Source: Vibrio sp. 10N.286.49.B1
GTDB taxonomy: Bacteria; Pseudomonadota; Gammaproteobacteria; Enterobacterales; Vibrionaceae
Length of the DNA: 64,000 bases
Direction of reading: 5' to 3'
Assembly (NCBI RefSeq): GCF_002873335.1
Contig: NZ_MCUW01000003.1
Span: 112,151 to 176,150, forward strand
Position numbers and translations under genes: made by a program. Below, in pieces: positions 51,527 through 61,677 of the stretch. Position 1 is the first letter of the stretch, and every line of letters begins with the position of its first letter. Under the pieces are notes generated by a model, which had not been told where the DNA came from, ran no database searches, and worked only from the letters and a program-made list of their open reading frames with translations.

Positions 51527-53407
51527 TTAATTGCTATGCAACGCATCCTCAATTTCATTTAGACTTGCAGGATCATCAATGGTCGATGGAACGACGTAAG
51601 CCTCACCATCCGCAATTTGACGAATGACACGGCGAAGGATTTTTCCTGAGCGGGTTTTCGGTAATCGTTCAACCACCAACGCATGCTTAAAACACGCGAC
51701 AGCACCAATTTCCTGCCTAACTTTGCCAATCAGTTCACCTTGCAGCGCTAGGCTATCAATTTTCACCCCATCTTTGAGTACCACCAGGCCAAGTGGTAAC
51801 TGCCCTTTTAATTCGTCATGAACACCTACGACTGCACACTCCGCAACGGCAGGGTGCCCACCAACTATTTCTTCCATCTCCCCAGTAGACAACCTATGAC
51901 CGGCCACATTGATGACATCATCCACTCGCCCCATGATAAAGAGATAACCATCATCATCAAGATAGCCCCCATCACCTGAAACGTAATAGCCTTCAAACTG
52001 GCTCAAATAACCGGACTCAAATCGGTCATGGTTTCGCCAGATCGTGGTGAGACAACTCGGTGGCAATGGCCTTTTCAAAGACACAAAACCTTGCTTACCG
52101 GCTGGTAAAGCCTCGCCTAACTCATTTAATATCTCAACCGTAAATCCTGGACTTGGGAGTGTTGATGAACCCGCTTTCACTGGCATGGCCTCTAAACCAA
52201 TCGGGTTACTGGCAATTGCCCACCCTGTCTCAGTTTGCCACCAATGATCGATCACCGGCTTTTTCGTATGCGTCGTCACCCATTCTAAGGTTGGCGGATC
52301 TAATCGTTCGCCCGCCATAAAAATACTGGTGAGATTCGTTAAATTGTATTTCTCTAGCTCTAGCCCGTCCGGGTCCTCTTTTTTTATCGCACGAAAAGCG
52401 GTCGGGGCAGAGAACAGTACATCAACATGGTACTCATCACAGACGCGCCAAAATGCACCCGGATCAGGCGTGCGTACGGGTTTACCTTCGAACAAGATGG
52501 TCGTACAGCCATGTATAAGAGGGGCATAAACAATATACGAGTGGCCAACCACCCACCCGACATCTGATGCTGCCCAAAACACGCCATCAGTAGGCATGTC
52601 ATAAATTGCGGTCATCGAATATTTCATGGCTACCGCATGTCCACCGTTATCACGCACCACGCCTTTTGGTTTGCCTGTTGTACCTGACGTGTAAAGAATA
52701 TAAAGCGGATCCGTTGCCAGCACAGGCACACAATCATGAGGTCGTGCTTCTTGATACGCCACATTCCAGTCAACGTCTCTTGCTTGAGTGAGTTCTGCCA
52801 CACACTCAGGCCGTTGCCATATCACAACACGATCAGGTTTCCATCGACTGTCCATGATGGCTTTGTCGACTAAGGGTTTATAAGGTAGGACTTTGTTCAC
52901 TTCAACACCGCAGGATGCAGTGAGAACGACTTTAGGTTCAGCGTCTTCTAATCGCACCGCTAATTCATTGGGCGCAAAGCCACCAAAAACGACAGAATGA
53001 ATGGCGCCGATACGTGCACAGGCAAGCATTGCAATCGCCGCTTCAGGGATCATCGGCATATAAATGACAACGCGGTCGCCTTTTTCAACACCCTGATCTG
53101 CCAGCATTCCCGCAGTTTTCGCAACGCGCTCTCTCATTTGAAAATAGGTAAAACGCTGCTTAGATTGAGTGACGGGGGAATCATAAATGAGCGCCGTTTT
53201 TTCGCCACGCCCCTGTTCACAATGGTAATCAAGTGCCAACCAACACGTGTTCATAACGCCATCAGCGAACCAACGTTCAATACCATTGTCATCATAACTG
53301 AGAGTCGTTTGGGGAGGCGTAAACCAATCGATTGACGCGGCTTGAGCTTGCCAAAAGACTTCTGGCGTTTCTTTTGCACTTTGATACGCTTTTAAATATT
53401 GAGACAT
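51527..53407 (-). CDS. prpE: Propionyl-CoA synthetase PrpE
   Basis: A 626-residue acyl-CoA synthetase. The adenylation signature YTSGTTGKPKGVVRD, the VSGDGGYLDDDGY region and the catalytic lysine loop PKTRSGKILRRVIRQI are present. Length and similarity pattern (FGGFAPNELAVRLED, SDVGWVVGHSYIVYAPL) fit PrpE rather than the slightly longer Acs. It activates propionate to propionyl-CoA, feeding the methylcitrate cycle encoded upstream. It is the last operon gene; a hairpin TTAACGG-N6-CCGTTAA spans its stop at 51511-51530. Confidence 0.92.
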   Translation of the reverse strand: MSQYLKAYQSAKETPEVFWQAQAASIDWFTPPQTTLSYDDNGIERWFADGVMNTCWLALDYHCEQGRGEKTALIYDSPVTQSKQRFTYFQMRERVAKTAGMLADQGVEKGDRVVIYMPMIPEAAIAMLACARIGAIHSVVFGGFAPNELAVRLEDAEPKVVLTASCGVEVNKVLPYKPLVDKAIMDSRWKPDRVVIWQRPECVAELTQARDVDWNVAYQEARPHDCVPVLATDPLYILYTSGTTGKPKGVVRDNGGHAVAMKYSMTAIYDMPTDGVFWAASDVGWVVGHSYIVYAPLIHGCTTILFEGKPVRTPDPGAFWRVCDEYHVDVLFSAPTAFRAIKKEDPDGLELEKYNLTNLTSIFMAGERLDPPTLEWVTTHTKKPVIDHWWQTETGWAIASNPIGLEAMPVKAGSSTLPSPGFTVEILNELGEALPAGKQGFVSLKRPLPPSCLTTIWRNHDRFESGYLSQFEGYYVSGDGGYLDDDGYLFIMGRVDDVINVAGHRLSTGEMEEIVGGHPAVAECAVVGVHDELKGQLPLGLVVLKDGVKIDSLALQGELIGKVRQEIGAVACFKHALVVERLPKTRSGKILRRVIRQIADGEAYVVPSTIDDPASLNEIEDALHSN

Positions 53408-53422
53408 TCCTTTTCTCCCTGA

Positions 53423-54625
53423 TTATTCGTTAGCGTCAACGATGTAGGCAGGGACACGAACCCAACCTTCCATTAAAATACGGGCACTACGGCTCATGAC
53501 AGCTTTCTCCACTATCCAGTGCGCCTCTTTTACTTCGGACTTCGCTCCAACGGTTAATGTGCCAGACGGGTGACCAAAAGTGACGGATTCTCTTACCTCT
53601 CCACCTGCGGCCCTGTTCACAATAGTACCGGGGACACTTGCGGCAGAAGCAATGGCAACGGCCGCCGTCCCCATCATGGCATGATGCAACTTACCCATCG
53701 AAAGCGCTCTCACCAAGACATCAATATCATTTGCTTTAACACGCTTCCCGCTCGATGCCAGGTAGTCTTTAGGCGTGCCAACAAACGCAATCTTCGGCGT
53801 ATGTTGCCTATGTTCAGCCTCTTGCAGGTCGTCAATTAAGCCCATTGCTAATGCACCATAGGCTCGAATGGTTTCAAATTTATTCAAGGCAGACGTATCA
53901 CCATTGATGTCTGATTGTGTTTCAGTACCCAGGAATCCTAACGCTTCGGCGTCCATGAAAATGGTAGGAATACCGGCACTGATCATGGTGGTTTTAAATT
54001 GCCCAACGCCCGGTACGTCTAATTTATCAACGACATTACCCGTCGGGAACATCGAGGTGGCATCATCACTAGGATGATGAAATTCAACTTTTATTTCCGC
54101 CGCTGGATTCGTTACGCCATCAAGTTCAAAATCGCCATGTTCTACTACTTGTCCATTTTTAATCGGGACATAAGCAACAATCGTTTTTTGAATGTTGGCT
54201 TGCCAAATTTTTATTGCCACCCATCCATCATGAACAAGCCGCTCTTCGTCAATTAAACCCGCATGGATGGCAAATGGCCCTACGGCAGCCGACAGATTTC
54301 CGCAATTGCCACTCCAATCCACAAACGCAGTTTCAATACCAACCTGACCAAACCAGTAGTCGACATCGTGATCTTGATGGCTGCTTTTTGCGACTAATAC
54401 GGTTTTGCTGGTACTCGAGGTTGCCCCACCCATGCCATCAATTTGTTTGCCATACGGGTCAGGGCTACCAATCACTCGCATCAACACCTTGTCGCGAATA
54501 GTACCGGCTTGCTGGGCCTCTGTCGGCAAATCTGCGACGTTAAAAAAAACGCCTTTGCTTGTTCCACCACGCATGTAGGTGGCGGGAATCCGTAGCGACG
54601 GGGCTTGTGATGTTATCGACTGCAT
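53423..54625 (-). CDS. prpF: 2-methylaconitate isomerase PrpF
   Basis: A 400-residue protein of the PrpF family, a diaminopimelate-epimerase-like fold, with YMRGGTSKGVFF (residues about 17-28) and GNCGNLSAAVGPFA, whose cysteine is conserved. With AcnD it converts 2-methylcitrate to 2-methyl-cis-aconitate via the trans isomer. AAGGAGG precedes the start; the next gene, prpE, starts 15 bases later. Position between acnD and prpE is standard. Confidence 0.93.
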   Translation of the reverse strand: MQSITSQAPSLRIPATYMRGGTSKGVFFNVADLPTEAQQAGTIRDKVLMRVIGSPDPYGKQIDGMGGATSSTSKTVLVAKSSHQDHDVDYWFGQVGIETAFVDWSGNCGNLSAAVGPFAIHAGLIDEERLVHDGWVAIKIWQANIQKTIVAYVPIKNGQVVEHGDFELDGVTNPAAEIKVEFHHPSDDATSMFPTGNVVDKLDVPGVGQFKTTMISAGIPTIFMDAEALGFLGTETQSDINGDTSALNKFETIRAYGALAMGLIDDLQEAEHRQHTPKIAFVGTPKDYLASSGKRVKANDIDVLVRALSMGKLHHAMMGTAAVAIASAASVPGTIVNRAAGGEVRESVTFGHPSGTLTVGAKSEVKEAHWIVEKAVMSRSARILMEGWVRVPAYIVDANE

Positions 54626-54634
54626 ATCGCCTCC

Positions 54635-57241
54635 TTAATTAGCTAAAAAGTCTTGCGCGAAGCGTTGTAAAACCCCACCGGCACGATAAACATTGACCTC
54701 ATCTTCAGTGTCTAATCGGCACGTCACCGGTACATCCACACGCTCACCGTTAGTGCGTGTAATGATCAATGCAACATCGCCGCCCGCATCAATATTGCCA
54801 GCAACATCGTATTGCTCCGAACCATTCAGGTTTAACGTCTTACGGTTAGTGCCCGACTTAAACTGCAGCGGAAGCACCCCCATCCCGACAAGGTTTGTTC
54901 TATGAATACGCTCAAATCCTTCCGCGACAATCACTTCAACACCCGCCAGCCTCACCCCTTTCGCCGCCCAGTCACGTGATGACCCTTGCCCGTAATCCGC
55001 TCCGGCCACAATGATCAAAGGTTGCTTACGCGCCATGTAGGTTTCAATGGCTTCCCACATGCGCGTGATTCGTCCTTCTGGCTCAATTCGAGTCAATGAT
55101 CCCTGCTTCGGTTCACCGTCCTCTAATACCATTTCGTTAAACAACTTCGGATTGGCAAAGGTCGCACGTTGCGCGGTTAGGTGGTCACCACGGTGTGTTG
55201 CATAGGAATTGAAGTCTTCTTCTGGAACCCCCATCGATGTGAGGTATTCGCCCGCCGCACTAGACGCTAAGATGGCGTTAGAAGGTGACAAGTGATCGGT
55301 GGTTATATTGTCACCCAATACCGCCAGTGCGCGCATACCTTGCAAGGAACGTTTTCCTGCCAATACTCCTTGCCAATAAGGAGGACGGCGGATATACGTA
55401 CTTTGTGCTCGCCATTGATAAAGCGGTTCACTTTGTACATGGCTGTCTTCTAACTTGAACATCTGAATGTAGACTTGCTTGAATTGCTCAGGTCTCACGT
55501 GTTGATTCACTACGGCATCAATCTCTTCGTCAGTCGGCCAAATGTCATGCAAGTAAATAGGCTGTCCCTGATTATCGTACCCTAGCGCATCTCTCTCTAT
55601 ATCAACGCGCATCGTACCCGCTAACGCATAGGCGACCACTAAAGGTGGCGATGCCAAAAATGCTTGTTTCGCATAAGGGTGAATACGCCCATCAAAGTTA
55701 CGATTCCCCGATAGAACCGCTGTGGTATAAAGGTCTCGCTCAATGATTTCTTGTTGGATTGTTGGATCAAGCGCGCCGCTCATGCCATTGCATGTAGTAC
55801 ATGCATAGCCCACAATGCCAAAACCAAGCTGCTCTAGCTCAGGTAATAACCCCGACTCTTCCAAATACAACTTAGCAACCTTGGAACCCGGCGCAAAGGA
55901 GGTTTTCACCCACGGCTTTCGTGCCAACCCCAAGGCATTGGCTTTTTGTGCAATGAGCCCTGCGGCAACGACATTTCTTGGGTTACTGGTATTGGTGCAA
56001 GAGGTAATTGCGGCAATAATGACAGCACCGTCAGGCATGACGGTCTCATCCGTGTCATGGCGTCGCTCATTCGGTTGATTGGTACGAGCAAAACCATGCA
56101 GAGCAAGCTCTGACGTAGGCAAGCGTCGATGTGGATTTGACGGGCCTGCGAGGTTTCTTTCAACGCTAGACAAGTCAAATTCGAGTTCTCGCTCATAATG
56201 AACTTGAGTGAGGTCATCGGCCCACAGCCCAGCTTGCTTGGCATAGTTTTCCACTAAGGAAACCTGTTCGGGTTCGCGGCCAGTTAACGTTAAATAACGG
56301 ATGGTTTGTTCATCGATATAAAACATCCCTGCCGATGCACCATACTCAGGCGTCATATTGGATAGTGTAGCGCGATCACCAATCGTCAAATCTTTTGCGC
56401 CTTCGCCAAAGAATTCCAAATAACACGATACCACTCCAGCGTGGCGTAAGAATTCAGTCATTGCCAAGACAATATCGGTGGCAGTAATACCAGGTTGCCG
56501 AGTGCCCACCAGCCTCACTCCAACAATATCAGGCATACGCATCATCGAAGGACGCCCTAACATTACTGTCTCAGCCTCTAGCCCCCCTACGCCAATGGCG
56601 ATAACACCAAGCGCGTCAACATGAGGGGTATGACTATCGGTACCAACACAGGTATCAGGAAATGCCACACCGTCCTTTAATTGAACAACAGGCGACATTT
56701 TCTCTAGGTTAATTTGGTGCATAATCCCATTACCCGCGGGGATGACATTAATGTTTTCAAATGCCGTCTTGCACCATTCGATAAAATGGAATCGGTCTTC
56801 ATTTCGACGGTCTTCAATGGCTCTATTTTGAACGAACGCATCAGGTTCGAAACCGGCATGTTCGACTGCTAATGAATGATCAACAATAAGTTGTGTTTCC
56901 ACCACAGGATTAACCTTGGCAGGGTCTCCGCCTTGCTCGGCAATCGCATCTCGCAATCCAGCCAAATCGACTAAAGCCGTTTGGCCCAAGATATCGTGGC
57001 AGACGACTCTGGCAGGGTACCAGGGGAAATCTACATCTTGTTTGCGCTCAATAATTTGCTTAAGCGCTGTTGTCAATTGCTCTGGTGGACAACGGCGGAC
57101 TAAGTTCTCCGCAAACACACGCGCACTGTACGGCAGCGTCTGATAACTATCAGGCTGGATATCGTCAATGGCCTGTCGTACGTCAAAGTAATCGACATTA
57201 GAGTTGGGGAGCGGCTTCCTATAAGAGGTGTTTATCATCAT
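54635..57241 (-). CDS. acnD: 2-methylcitrate dehydratase AcnD (Fe/S-dependent)
   Basis: An 868-residue aconitase-family enzyme. The iron-sulfur ligands are in SCTNTSNPRN and GYACTTCNGMSG, and the C-terminal swivel domain ends QGSSRDWAAKGVRLAGVEVI. Its coupling to prpF marks it as AcnD, the alternative to PrpD in the methylcitrate cycle; PrpD is absent here. It starts MMINTSYRKPLPNSNVDYFDV and lies 65 bases after prpC. Confidence 0.94.
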   Translation of the reverse strand: MMINTSYRKPLPNSNVDYFDVRQAIDDIQPDSYQTLPYSARVFAENLVRRCPPEQLTTALKQIIERKQDVDFPWYPARVVCHDILGQTALVDLAGLRDAIAEQGGDPAKVNPVVETQLIVDHSLAVEHAGFEPDAFVQNRAIEDRRNEDRFHFIEWCKTAFENINVIPAGNGIMHQINLEKMSPVVQLKDGVAFPDTCVGTDSHTPHVDALGVIAIGVGGLEAETVMLGRPSMMRMPDIVGVRLVGTRQPGITATDIVLAMTEFLRHAGVVSCYLEFFGEGAKDLTIGDRATLSNMTPEYGASAGMFYIDEQTIRYLTLTGREPEQVSLVENYAKQAGLWADDLTQVHYERELEFDLSSVERNLAGPSNPHRRLPTSELALHGFARTNQPNERRHDTDETVMPDGAVIIAAITSCTNTSNPRNVVAAGLIAQKANALGLARKPWVKTSFAPGSKVAKLYLEESGLLPELEQLGFGIVGYACTTCNGMSGALDPTIQQEIIERDLYTTAVLSGNRNFDGRIHPYAKQAFLASPPLVVAYALAGTMRVDIERDALGYDNQGQPIYLHDIWPTDEEIDAVVNQHVRPEQFKQVYIQMFKLEDSHVQSEPLYQWRAQSTYIRRPPYWQGVLAGKRSLQGMRALAVLGDNITTDHLSPSNAILASSAAGEYLTSMGVPEEDFNSYATHRGDHLTAQRATFANPKLFNEMVLEDGEPKQGSLTRIEPEGRITRMWEAIETYMARKQPLIIVAGADYGQGSSRDWAAKGVRLAGVEVIVAEGFERIHRTNLVGMGVLPLQFKSGTNRKTLNLNGSEQYDVAGNIDAGGDVALIITRTNGERVDVPVTCRLDTEDEVNVYRAGGVLQRFAQDFLAN

Positions 57242-57306
57242 GATTACTCATTGCTGTGCATTCCGTGTAACCGGCGCATTTATGGACTATTGGCTCGTGT
57301 TGTTGG

Positions 57307-58467
57307 CTAGGCTTGAACTGATTCGCACGCCTCATGTTTATCCCGCAGCTCAATAGGTACCCACGGCATACTTTCTGGTCCTTCATAATCAGCGCTTGGT
57401 CGAATGATGCGGTTATTCGCGCGTTGCTCAAAGACGTGAGCCGCCCAGCCGGTCAGCCTGCTCATGACAAAAATAGGCGTGAATAATTTGGTGGGAATAT
57501 CCATAAAATGATACGCCGATGCATGAAAAAAGTCGGCATTACAAAACAAGCCTTTCTCGCGCTTCATTACCATTTCTACTCGTTCAGACACATCGTATAA
57601 ATGTGTATCACCCACTGATTCAGACAAGGTTTTCGACCATGATTTAATGAGCGCATTTCGCGGGTCGCTTTCACGATAAATCGCGTGACCAAAGCCCATG
57701 ATTTTGGCTTTATCTGTCAGCATTTTCATGATGTTATCTTCAGCTTCGGTCGCACTTTTCCAGTTTTGAATCATATCCATTGCCGCTTCATTAGCACCGC
57801 CGTGCAGCGGACCGCGCAGAGTACCAATAGCTGCCGTCACACAAGAATGAATATCCGATAACGTTGACGCGCAAACTCTCGCGGCAAAGGTTGAGGCATT
57901 GAATTCATGCTCGGCATATAAAATCAGTGAGCAGTGCATCACTTTTTTATGAAGTTCCGACGGTGTTTGCCCTGTTAGCATTTTGAGGAAGTAACCACCA
58001 ATGCTGTCTTCAGAGCAATCGTCGGTATTAATCCGTACCCCGTCATGGCTGAAGCGATACCAATAGCAAATAATGGCGGGGAATAGGGCCAGCATTCGCT
58101 CCGTTGCCTGTTGTTGAGTAGAAAAGTCATGCTCTTGCTCTAAGTTGCCCAGCATTGAACACCCTGTCCTCATCACATCCATAGGGTGCGCGCTCGCGGG
58201 TATCAACTCCAACGCTTGCTTGAGAGGCTCGGGAAGACCACGCAGTGAGGTCAACGTCGACTTATAAGCGTCCAATTCCTGTTGCGTTGGCAAATGGCCT
58301 TGTAGTAACAAGTAGGCGACTTCTTCAAATTGAGCATGCTGAGCCAGATCAGTAATGTCGTAGCCACGGTAGGTCAGCCCCGCGCCTGACTTTCCCACGG
58401 TACATAATGACGTCACCCCTGCGCTCTGGCCTCTAAGCCCGGCTCCACCGATAGTTGAATTTGGCAT
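57307..58467 (-). CDS. prpC: 2-methylcitrate synthase PrpC
   Basis: A 386-residue citrate-synthase family protein. The active site is visible as GPLHGGANEAAM (first His), MGFGHAIYRESDPRN (second His) and FFHASAYHFMDIP. The short size and start (VTSLCTVGKSGAGLTYRGYDITDLA) distinguish PrpC from the larger GltA. It condenses propionyl-CoA with oxaloacetate. It is third in the operon, 110 bases after prpB. Confidence 0.93.
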   Translation of the reverse strand: MPNSTIGGAGLRGQSAGVTSLCTVGKSGAGLTYRGYDITDLAQHAQFEEVAYLLLQGHLPTQQELDAYKSTLTSLRGLPEPLKQALELIPASAHPMDVMRTGCSMLGNLEQEHDFSTQQQATERMLALFPAIICYWYRFSHDGVRINTDDCSEDSIGGYFLKMLTGQTPSELHKKVMHCSLILYAEHEFNASTFAARVCASTLSDIHSCVTAAIGTLRGPLHGGANEAAMDMIQNWKSATEAEDNIMKMLTDKAKIMGFGHAIYRESDPRNALIKSWSKTLSESVGDTHLYDVSERVEMVMKREKGLFCNADFFHASAYHFMDIPTKLFTPIFVMSRLTGWAAHVFEQRANNRIIRPSADYEGPESMPWVPIELRDKHEACESVQA

Positions 58468-58577
58468 GTTGAACTCCTTTTCGACTTTCCACGTTTATTG
58501 CCCTTTGCGGGTCTATGTGGAAGTGTTTCACATAATAATTGGATTAATTTTTTCGATGTGTCGATTCTAATAAATCG

Positions 58578-59477
58578 TTACACCGACGGATCGTTAAATA
58601 ATTGGTCTAACTTATCTTCGTATTGATGATAATTGAGGTGCTCATAAAGCTCGGCGCGGGTTTGCATATTCGGAATCAGCGCCTCCTGATTGCCCTGAGC
58701 CAGCAAATGTTGATAAACATTTTCCGCCGCTTGATTCATTGCTCTAAAGGCCGACAACGGATACAGCACCATATCTACACCAGCATTGGCTAACTCATGA
58801 CAACCAAATAAAGGCGTTTGACCAAACTCAGTGATGTTCGCCAAGATAGGAATGTCTCTGTTTGTTGCCTCTGATAGCGCGGCTTTAAACCGGGTATATT
58901 GTTCCAGCGTAGTCATGGCTTCTGGGAAAATCATGTCCGCTCCTGCTTCAACACAAGCAATTGCACGCTCAATGGCGCTATCCATTCCCTCAACCGCCAA
59001 GGCATCCGTGCGAGCCATAATCACAAAGCTTTGTTGTGTTTTGGCATCCACCGCCGCTTTTATTCGGTCTTGCATCTCTTGCATGGAAACAATGGCTTTG
59101 TTTGGTCGATGACCGCAACGTTTTTGTGCGACCTGATCTTCAATATGCACGGCCGCCGCGCCTGCTTTTTCCATCGCCTTTATGGTACGGGCAATATTAA
59201 AAGCGCCACCAAACCCTGTATCAATATCAACTAAAAGTGGCAGGTCACAGGCGTTAGTAATACGCTCAACATCCACCAGCACATCATTGAGTGTCGTAAT
59301 ACCCAAGTCGGGTAACCCATATGATGCGTTGGCAATGCCACCACCAGATAAATACACTGCTTGGTGTCCAACATTTTTTGCCATCATGGCGCAATACGGG
59401 TTCACCGTACCGACAATCTGCAATGGCTGGTTATTAGTGACGGCGTCACGAAATAATTGTCCTGGAGATGTAGACAT
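58578..59477 (-). CDS. prpB: 2-methylisocitrate lyase PrpB
   Basis: The start at 59477 has AGGGAG nine bases upstream and gives [13 protein letters not shown]; an upstream ATG overlapping gntR is less likely. The 299-residue protein has DIDTGFGG, the active-site loop KRCGHRP (KKCGH in relatives), and [10 protein letters not shown], all typical of the isocitrate lyase family. It cleaves 2-methylisocitrate to pyruvate and succinate, the last step of the cycle. It follows the regulator by 13 bases. Confidence 0.94.
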   Translation of the reverse strand: MSTSPGQLFRDAVTNNQPLQIVGTVNPYCAMMAKNVGHQAVYLSGGGIANASYGLPDLGITTLNDVLVDVERITNACDLPLLVDIDTGFGGAFNIARTIKAMEKAGAAAVHIEDQVAQKRCGHRPNKAIVSMQEMQDRIKAAVDAKTQQSFVIMARTDALAVEGMDSAIERAIACVEAGADMIFPEAMTTLEQYTRFKAALSEATNRDIPILANITEFGQTPLFGCHELANAGVDMVLYPLSAFRAMNQAAENVYQHLLAQGNQEALIPNMQTRAELYEHLNYHQYEDKLDQLFNDPSV

Positions 59478-59490
59478 GTCATGTTGCTCC

Positions 59491-60180
59491 CTATTCGTCG
59501 TTGTCATTTAAATGCTGTTGTATTAATGCTTTGCTTCGAGAGATATGGCGTCGCATTAATAACTCAGCCAACTCTTCATCTCGATTTTTAATCGCATCAA
59601 GGATAAATAAATGTTCTTTCAATGCCGATTCAGGGCGAGAATGTGTTCTCGGCGATTGATATCGGTACATGCGCAGCAAGTGGTATAGCTCATTACACAG
59701 CAAATTAATAAGCTGGTTATTCTGGCTTGCTTTAATAATTTGATAGTGAAAATCAAAATCACCATGTTGATGAAAATATGAAGCGCCATCCACCTCATCG
59801 ATATGTTCAGAATGCTGCTCAAGCAGCAGTTCGAGTTGCTCGACTTCTGACATCGTTATGTGCCGCGCCGCGAGCCTTGCGGCCATACCTTCAAGAGCCT
59901 CTCGTACAGAATAAAGCTCCATGAGCTTAGTTTGTGATAGGGTAATCACCCGCGCACCAACATGAGGAATCCGCTCAATAAGCCCAAGTCCTTCTAACCT
60001 CATTATCGCTTCTCTTAATGGGCCTCTGCTCACCGAAAACCGCTTTGCTAGCTCCGGCTCAGATATTTTCATTCCCGATGGAATGTCACCATTCACAATA
60101 TTTTCGATTAACAACTCAGTTAAATTTTCTGACTTTGTTACTTCTTTTATGACGGTGTCATCTTGGCTTACAACCTTCAT
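59491..60180 (-). CDS. prpR: GntR-family (FCD) regulator of the prp operon
   Basis: The protein has an N-terminal winged helix ([33 protein letters not shown]) and a C-terminal FCD ligand domain with metal-binding-type histidines ([11 protein letters not shown], and [15 protein letters not shown]). From ATG 60180 it is 229 residues; ATGs at 60186 and 60213 or a TTG at 60264 are also in frame and no start has a strong site. It is the first gene of the prp operon, and the palindrome ATTGTCGACAAT lies at 60214 and 60276. I recall that GntR-type PrpR of Shewanella recognises such a sequence, but cannot verify it here. Symbol is provisional. Confidence 0.85.
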   Translation of the reverse strand: MKVVSQDDTVIKEVTKSENLTELLIENIVNGDIPSGMKISEPELAKRFSVSRGPLREAIMRLEGLGLIERIPHVGARVITLSQTKLMELYSVREALEGMAARLAARHITMSEVEQLELLLEQHSEHIDEVDGASYFHQHGDFDFHYQIIKASQNNQLINLLCNELYHLLRMYRYQSPRTHSRPESALKEHLFILDAIKNRDEELAELLMRRHISRSKALIQQHLNDNDE

Positions 60181-60213
60181 ATCCATCCATTTCTCACTCA
60201 ACCGCTTATTCAT

Positions 60214-60225
60214 ATTGTCGACAAT
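60214..60225. promoter_or_regulatory. Putative PrpR operator 1
   Basis: Perfect 12-bp palindrome ATTGTCGACAAT beside the 5' end of the GntR gene, abutting an in-frame ATG at 60213. If transcription starts upstream, bound protein would block it, so self-repression is plausible. Confidence 0.75.
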
Positions 60226-60273
60226 AACTTTTATAGGGTAAAATTTAAGCACTCTTTCGATCAAATCTCAACC

Positions 60274-60289
60274 ACATTGTCGACAATGT
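60274..60289. promoter_or_regulatory. Putative PrpR operator 2
   Basis: ACATTGTCGACAATGT, a perfect 16-bp palindrome 62 bases (centre to centre) from operator 1, in the shared region between the prp operon and tctC. It can serve both directions. Confidence 0.78.
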
Positions 60290-60480
60290 AGACTAATGTC
60301 TAATATTTCTCGCCCTACGTGAACAGTATGAACAAAATCAAATCTATGCTCTTTATTCTCAATATCGTCTCTATATTGAGCCACCATTAACAATTCAATA
60401 ACCTTTAAGCAACCCATAGACGTCACCAGCAACCGTGCAAAAGCTGGCAGACTACGATAGTCAACATAAGGAACGTGAAC

Positions 60481-61455
60481 ATGTTTAAGGCATTTAAACC
60501 TGCAGTAGCCGCTTCAATTATCTCCGCTACCCTATCTTTCGGCGCATACTCCGCCGATGTCGATAAGATTCATTTCTTGATCCCTGGTGGCGCAGGCGGT
60601 GGCTGGGATATGACCGCTCGAGGAACGGGCGATGTGTTAGTCAAAGCCGACATTGTCGACAATGTGTCTTTTCAAAACTTATCTGGTGGTGGGGGCGGTA
60701 AAGCAATCGCTCATCTCATTGAAACGGCCCAGCGCCAAGAAGATACCTTGATGGTAAATTCTACCCCTATCGTCGTGCGCTCTTTGACCGGAGTATTTCC
60801 ACAGTCTTTTCGAGATCTCACGCCTGTTGCCGCGACTATTGCTGACTATGGCGCGATAGTGGCATCAGCTGACTCTCCCTACAATACTTGGGAAGATGTC
60901 GTTGCTGACTTTAAAGAAAATCCCAAAAAAGTAAAAATTGCTGGTGGCTCTGCACGAGGCAGTATGGATCATTTAGTGGTCGCCGCGGCATTTAAAGGAG
61001 AGGGGTTTAACCCTAAGAAGGTTCGCTATATTGCTTATGATGCAGGCGGAAAAGCGATGGCGGCATTGCTGTCCGGTGAAACACAGCTTCTTTCCACTGG
61101 CCTAGGTGAAGTATTAGAAATGTCTAAGTCTGGGCAAGTAAAAGTACTCGCTGTAACCGCACCAAAGCGCTTAGAAGCCGCACCAGACATTCCAACCTTA
61201 ACCGAATATGGCAATGAAACTGTGTTTGCTAACTGGCGTGGATTCTTTGCCGCTCCCGGTATCAGCGAAGAAAAAGTCAATGAATGGAATGCGGCGTTAA
61301 GCAAGATGTACGACACCGAGCAATGGGCGGTTGTCCGCGACCGAAATGGCTGGATTGATAACTATAAAGCCGATAAAGACTTTTATAAGTTCCTAGAGGA
61401 TCAAGAAACACAAATGGGGGCCTTAATGACCGAACTCGGGTTCCTAAACAAATAG
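60481..61455 (+). CDS. tctC: Tricarboxylate transporter substrate-binding protein TctC
   Basis: ATG 60481 with AAGGAAC upstream; a GTG two codons earlier is possible. The 324-residue exported protein has a signal peptide (cleavage after GAYS) and the TctC/Bug signature IPGGAGGGWDMTARG, then VANWRGFFAAPGISEEKVNEW. TctC binds a carboxylate in the periplasm and passes it to TctAB. It diverges from the prp operon with operators between them, so the cargo may be propionate-pathway related, for example a tricarboxylate. The codons for K-A-D-I-V-D-N-V contain a third operator copy. Confidence 0.92.
   Translation: MFKAFKPAVAASIISATLSFGAYSADVDKIHFLIPGGAGGGWDMTARGTGDVLVKADIVDNVSFQNLSGGGGGKAIAHLIETAQRQEDTLMVNSTPIVVRSLTGVFPQSFRDLTPVAATIADYGAIVASADSPYNTWEDVVADFKENPKKVKIAGGSARGSMDHLVVAAAFKGEGFNPKKVRYIAYDAGGKAMAALLSGETQLLSTGLGEVLEMSKSGQVKVLAVTAPKRLEAAPDIPTLTEYGNETVFANWRGFFAAPGISEEKVNEWNAALSKMYDTEQWAVVRDRNGWIDNYKADKDFYKFLEDQETQMGALMTELGFLNK
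60650..60665. promoter_or_regulatory. Putative PrpR operator 3, inside tctC
   Basis: ACATTGTCGACAATGT occurs again, base for base equal to the operator 2 core, at codons 57-62 of tctC and 376 bases from it. An exact 16-bp match is unlikely by chance. It may allow looping or block tctC transcript elongation. Confidence 0.7.
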
Positions 61456-61472
61456 CGACCTTGGCACATTTA

Positions 61473-61497
61473 GGCGATGAGATGACATCTCATCGCC
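61473..61497 (+). other. Intercistronic hairpin between tctC and tctB
   Basis: GGCGATGAG (61473-61481) and CTCATCGCC (61489-61497) with loop ATGACAT. It lies 18 bases after tctC. Stable hairpins here usually protect the abundant binding-protein message in such operons. Confidence 0.65.
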
Positions 61498-61635
61498 CGC
61501 TTCTTTGCCGTCTATCAGACACAATAACGAACCCTTCAGTTCGTTTTGTGACTCGCTGTACTCCTTTGTTTAATTGGGTATCACTGACGCTAACCTTACT
61601 CACTGACACTCAGTTCTAGGGATTTCGTTAACTAC

Positions 61636-61677
61636 CCATTTGGGTCGAGTACTTATTGACCCAAATGGTCGGCTTTT
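61636..61677 (+). terminator. Attenuating terminator between tctC and tctB
   Basis: CCATTTGGGTC (61636-61646) and GACCCAAATGG (61658-61668) form an 11-base stem around an 11-base loop; a TCGGC spacer then a run of six T follow (61674-61679). It lies about 45 bases before tctB and probably stops part of the transcripts, so tctC is made in excess. Confidence 0.7.

Noticed and set aside
58468-58577. Hairpin-like region between prpB and prpC as a terminator.
   Set aside because: Only imperfect GTGGAAAG/CTTCCAC pairing without a T-tract; the prp genes most likely continue as one operon.
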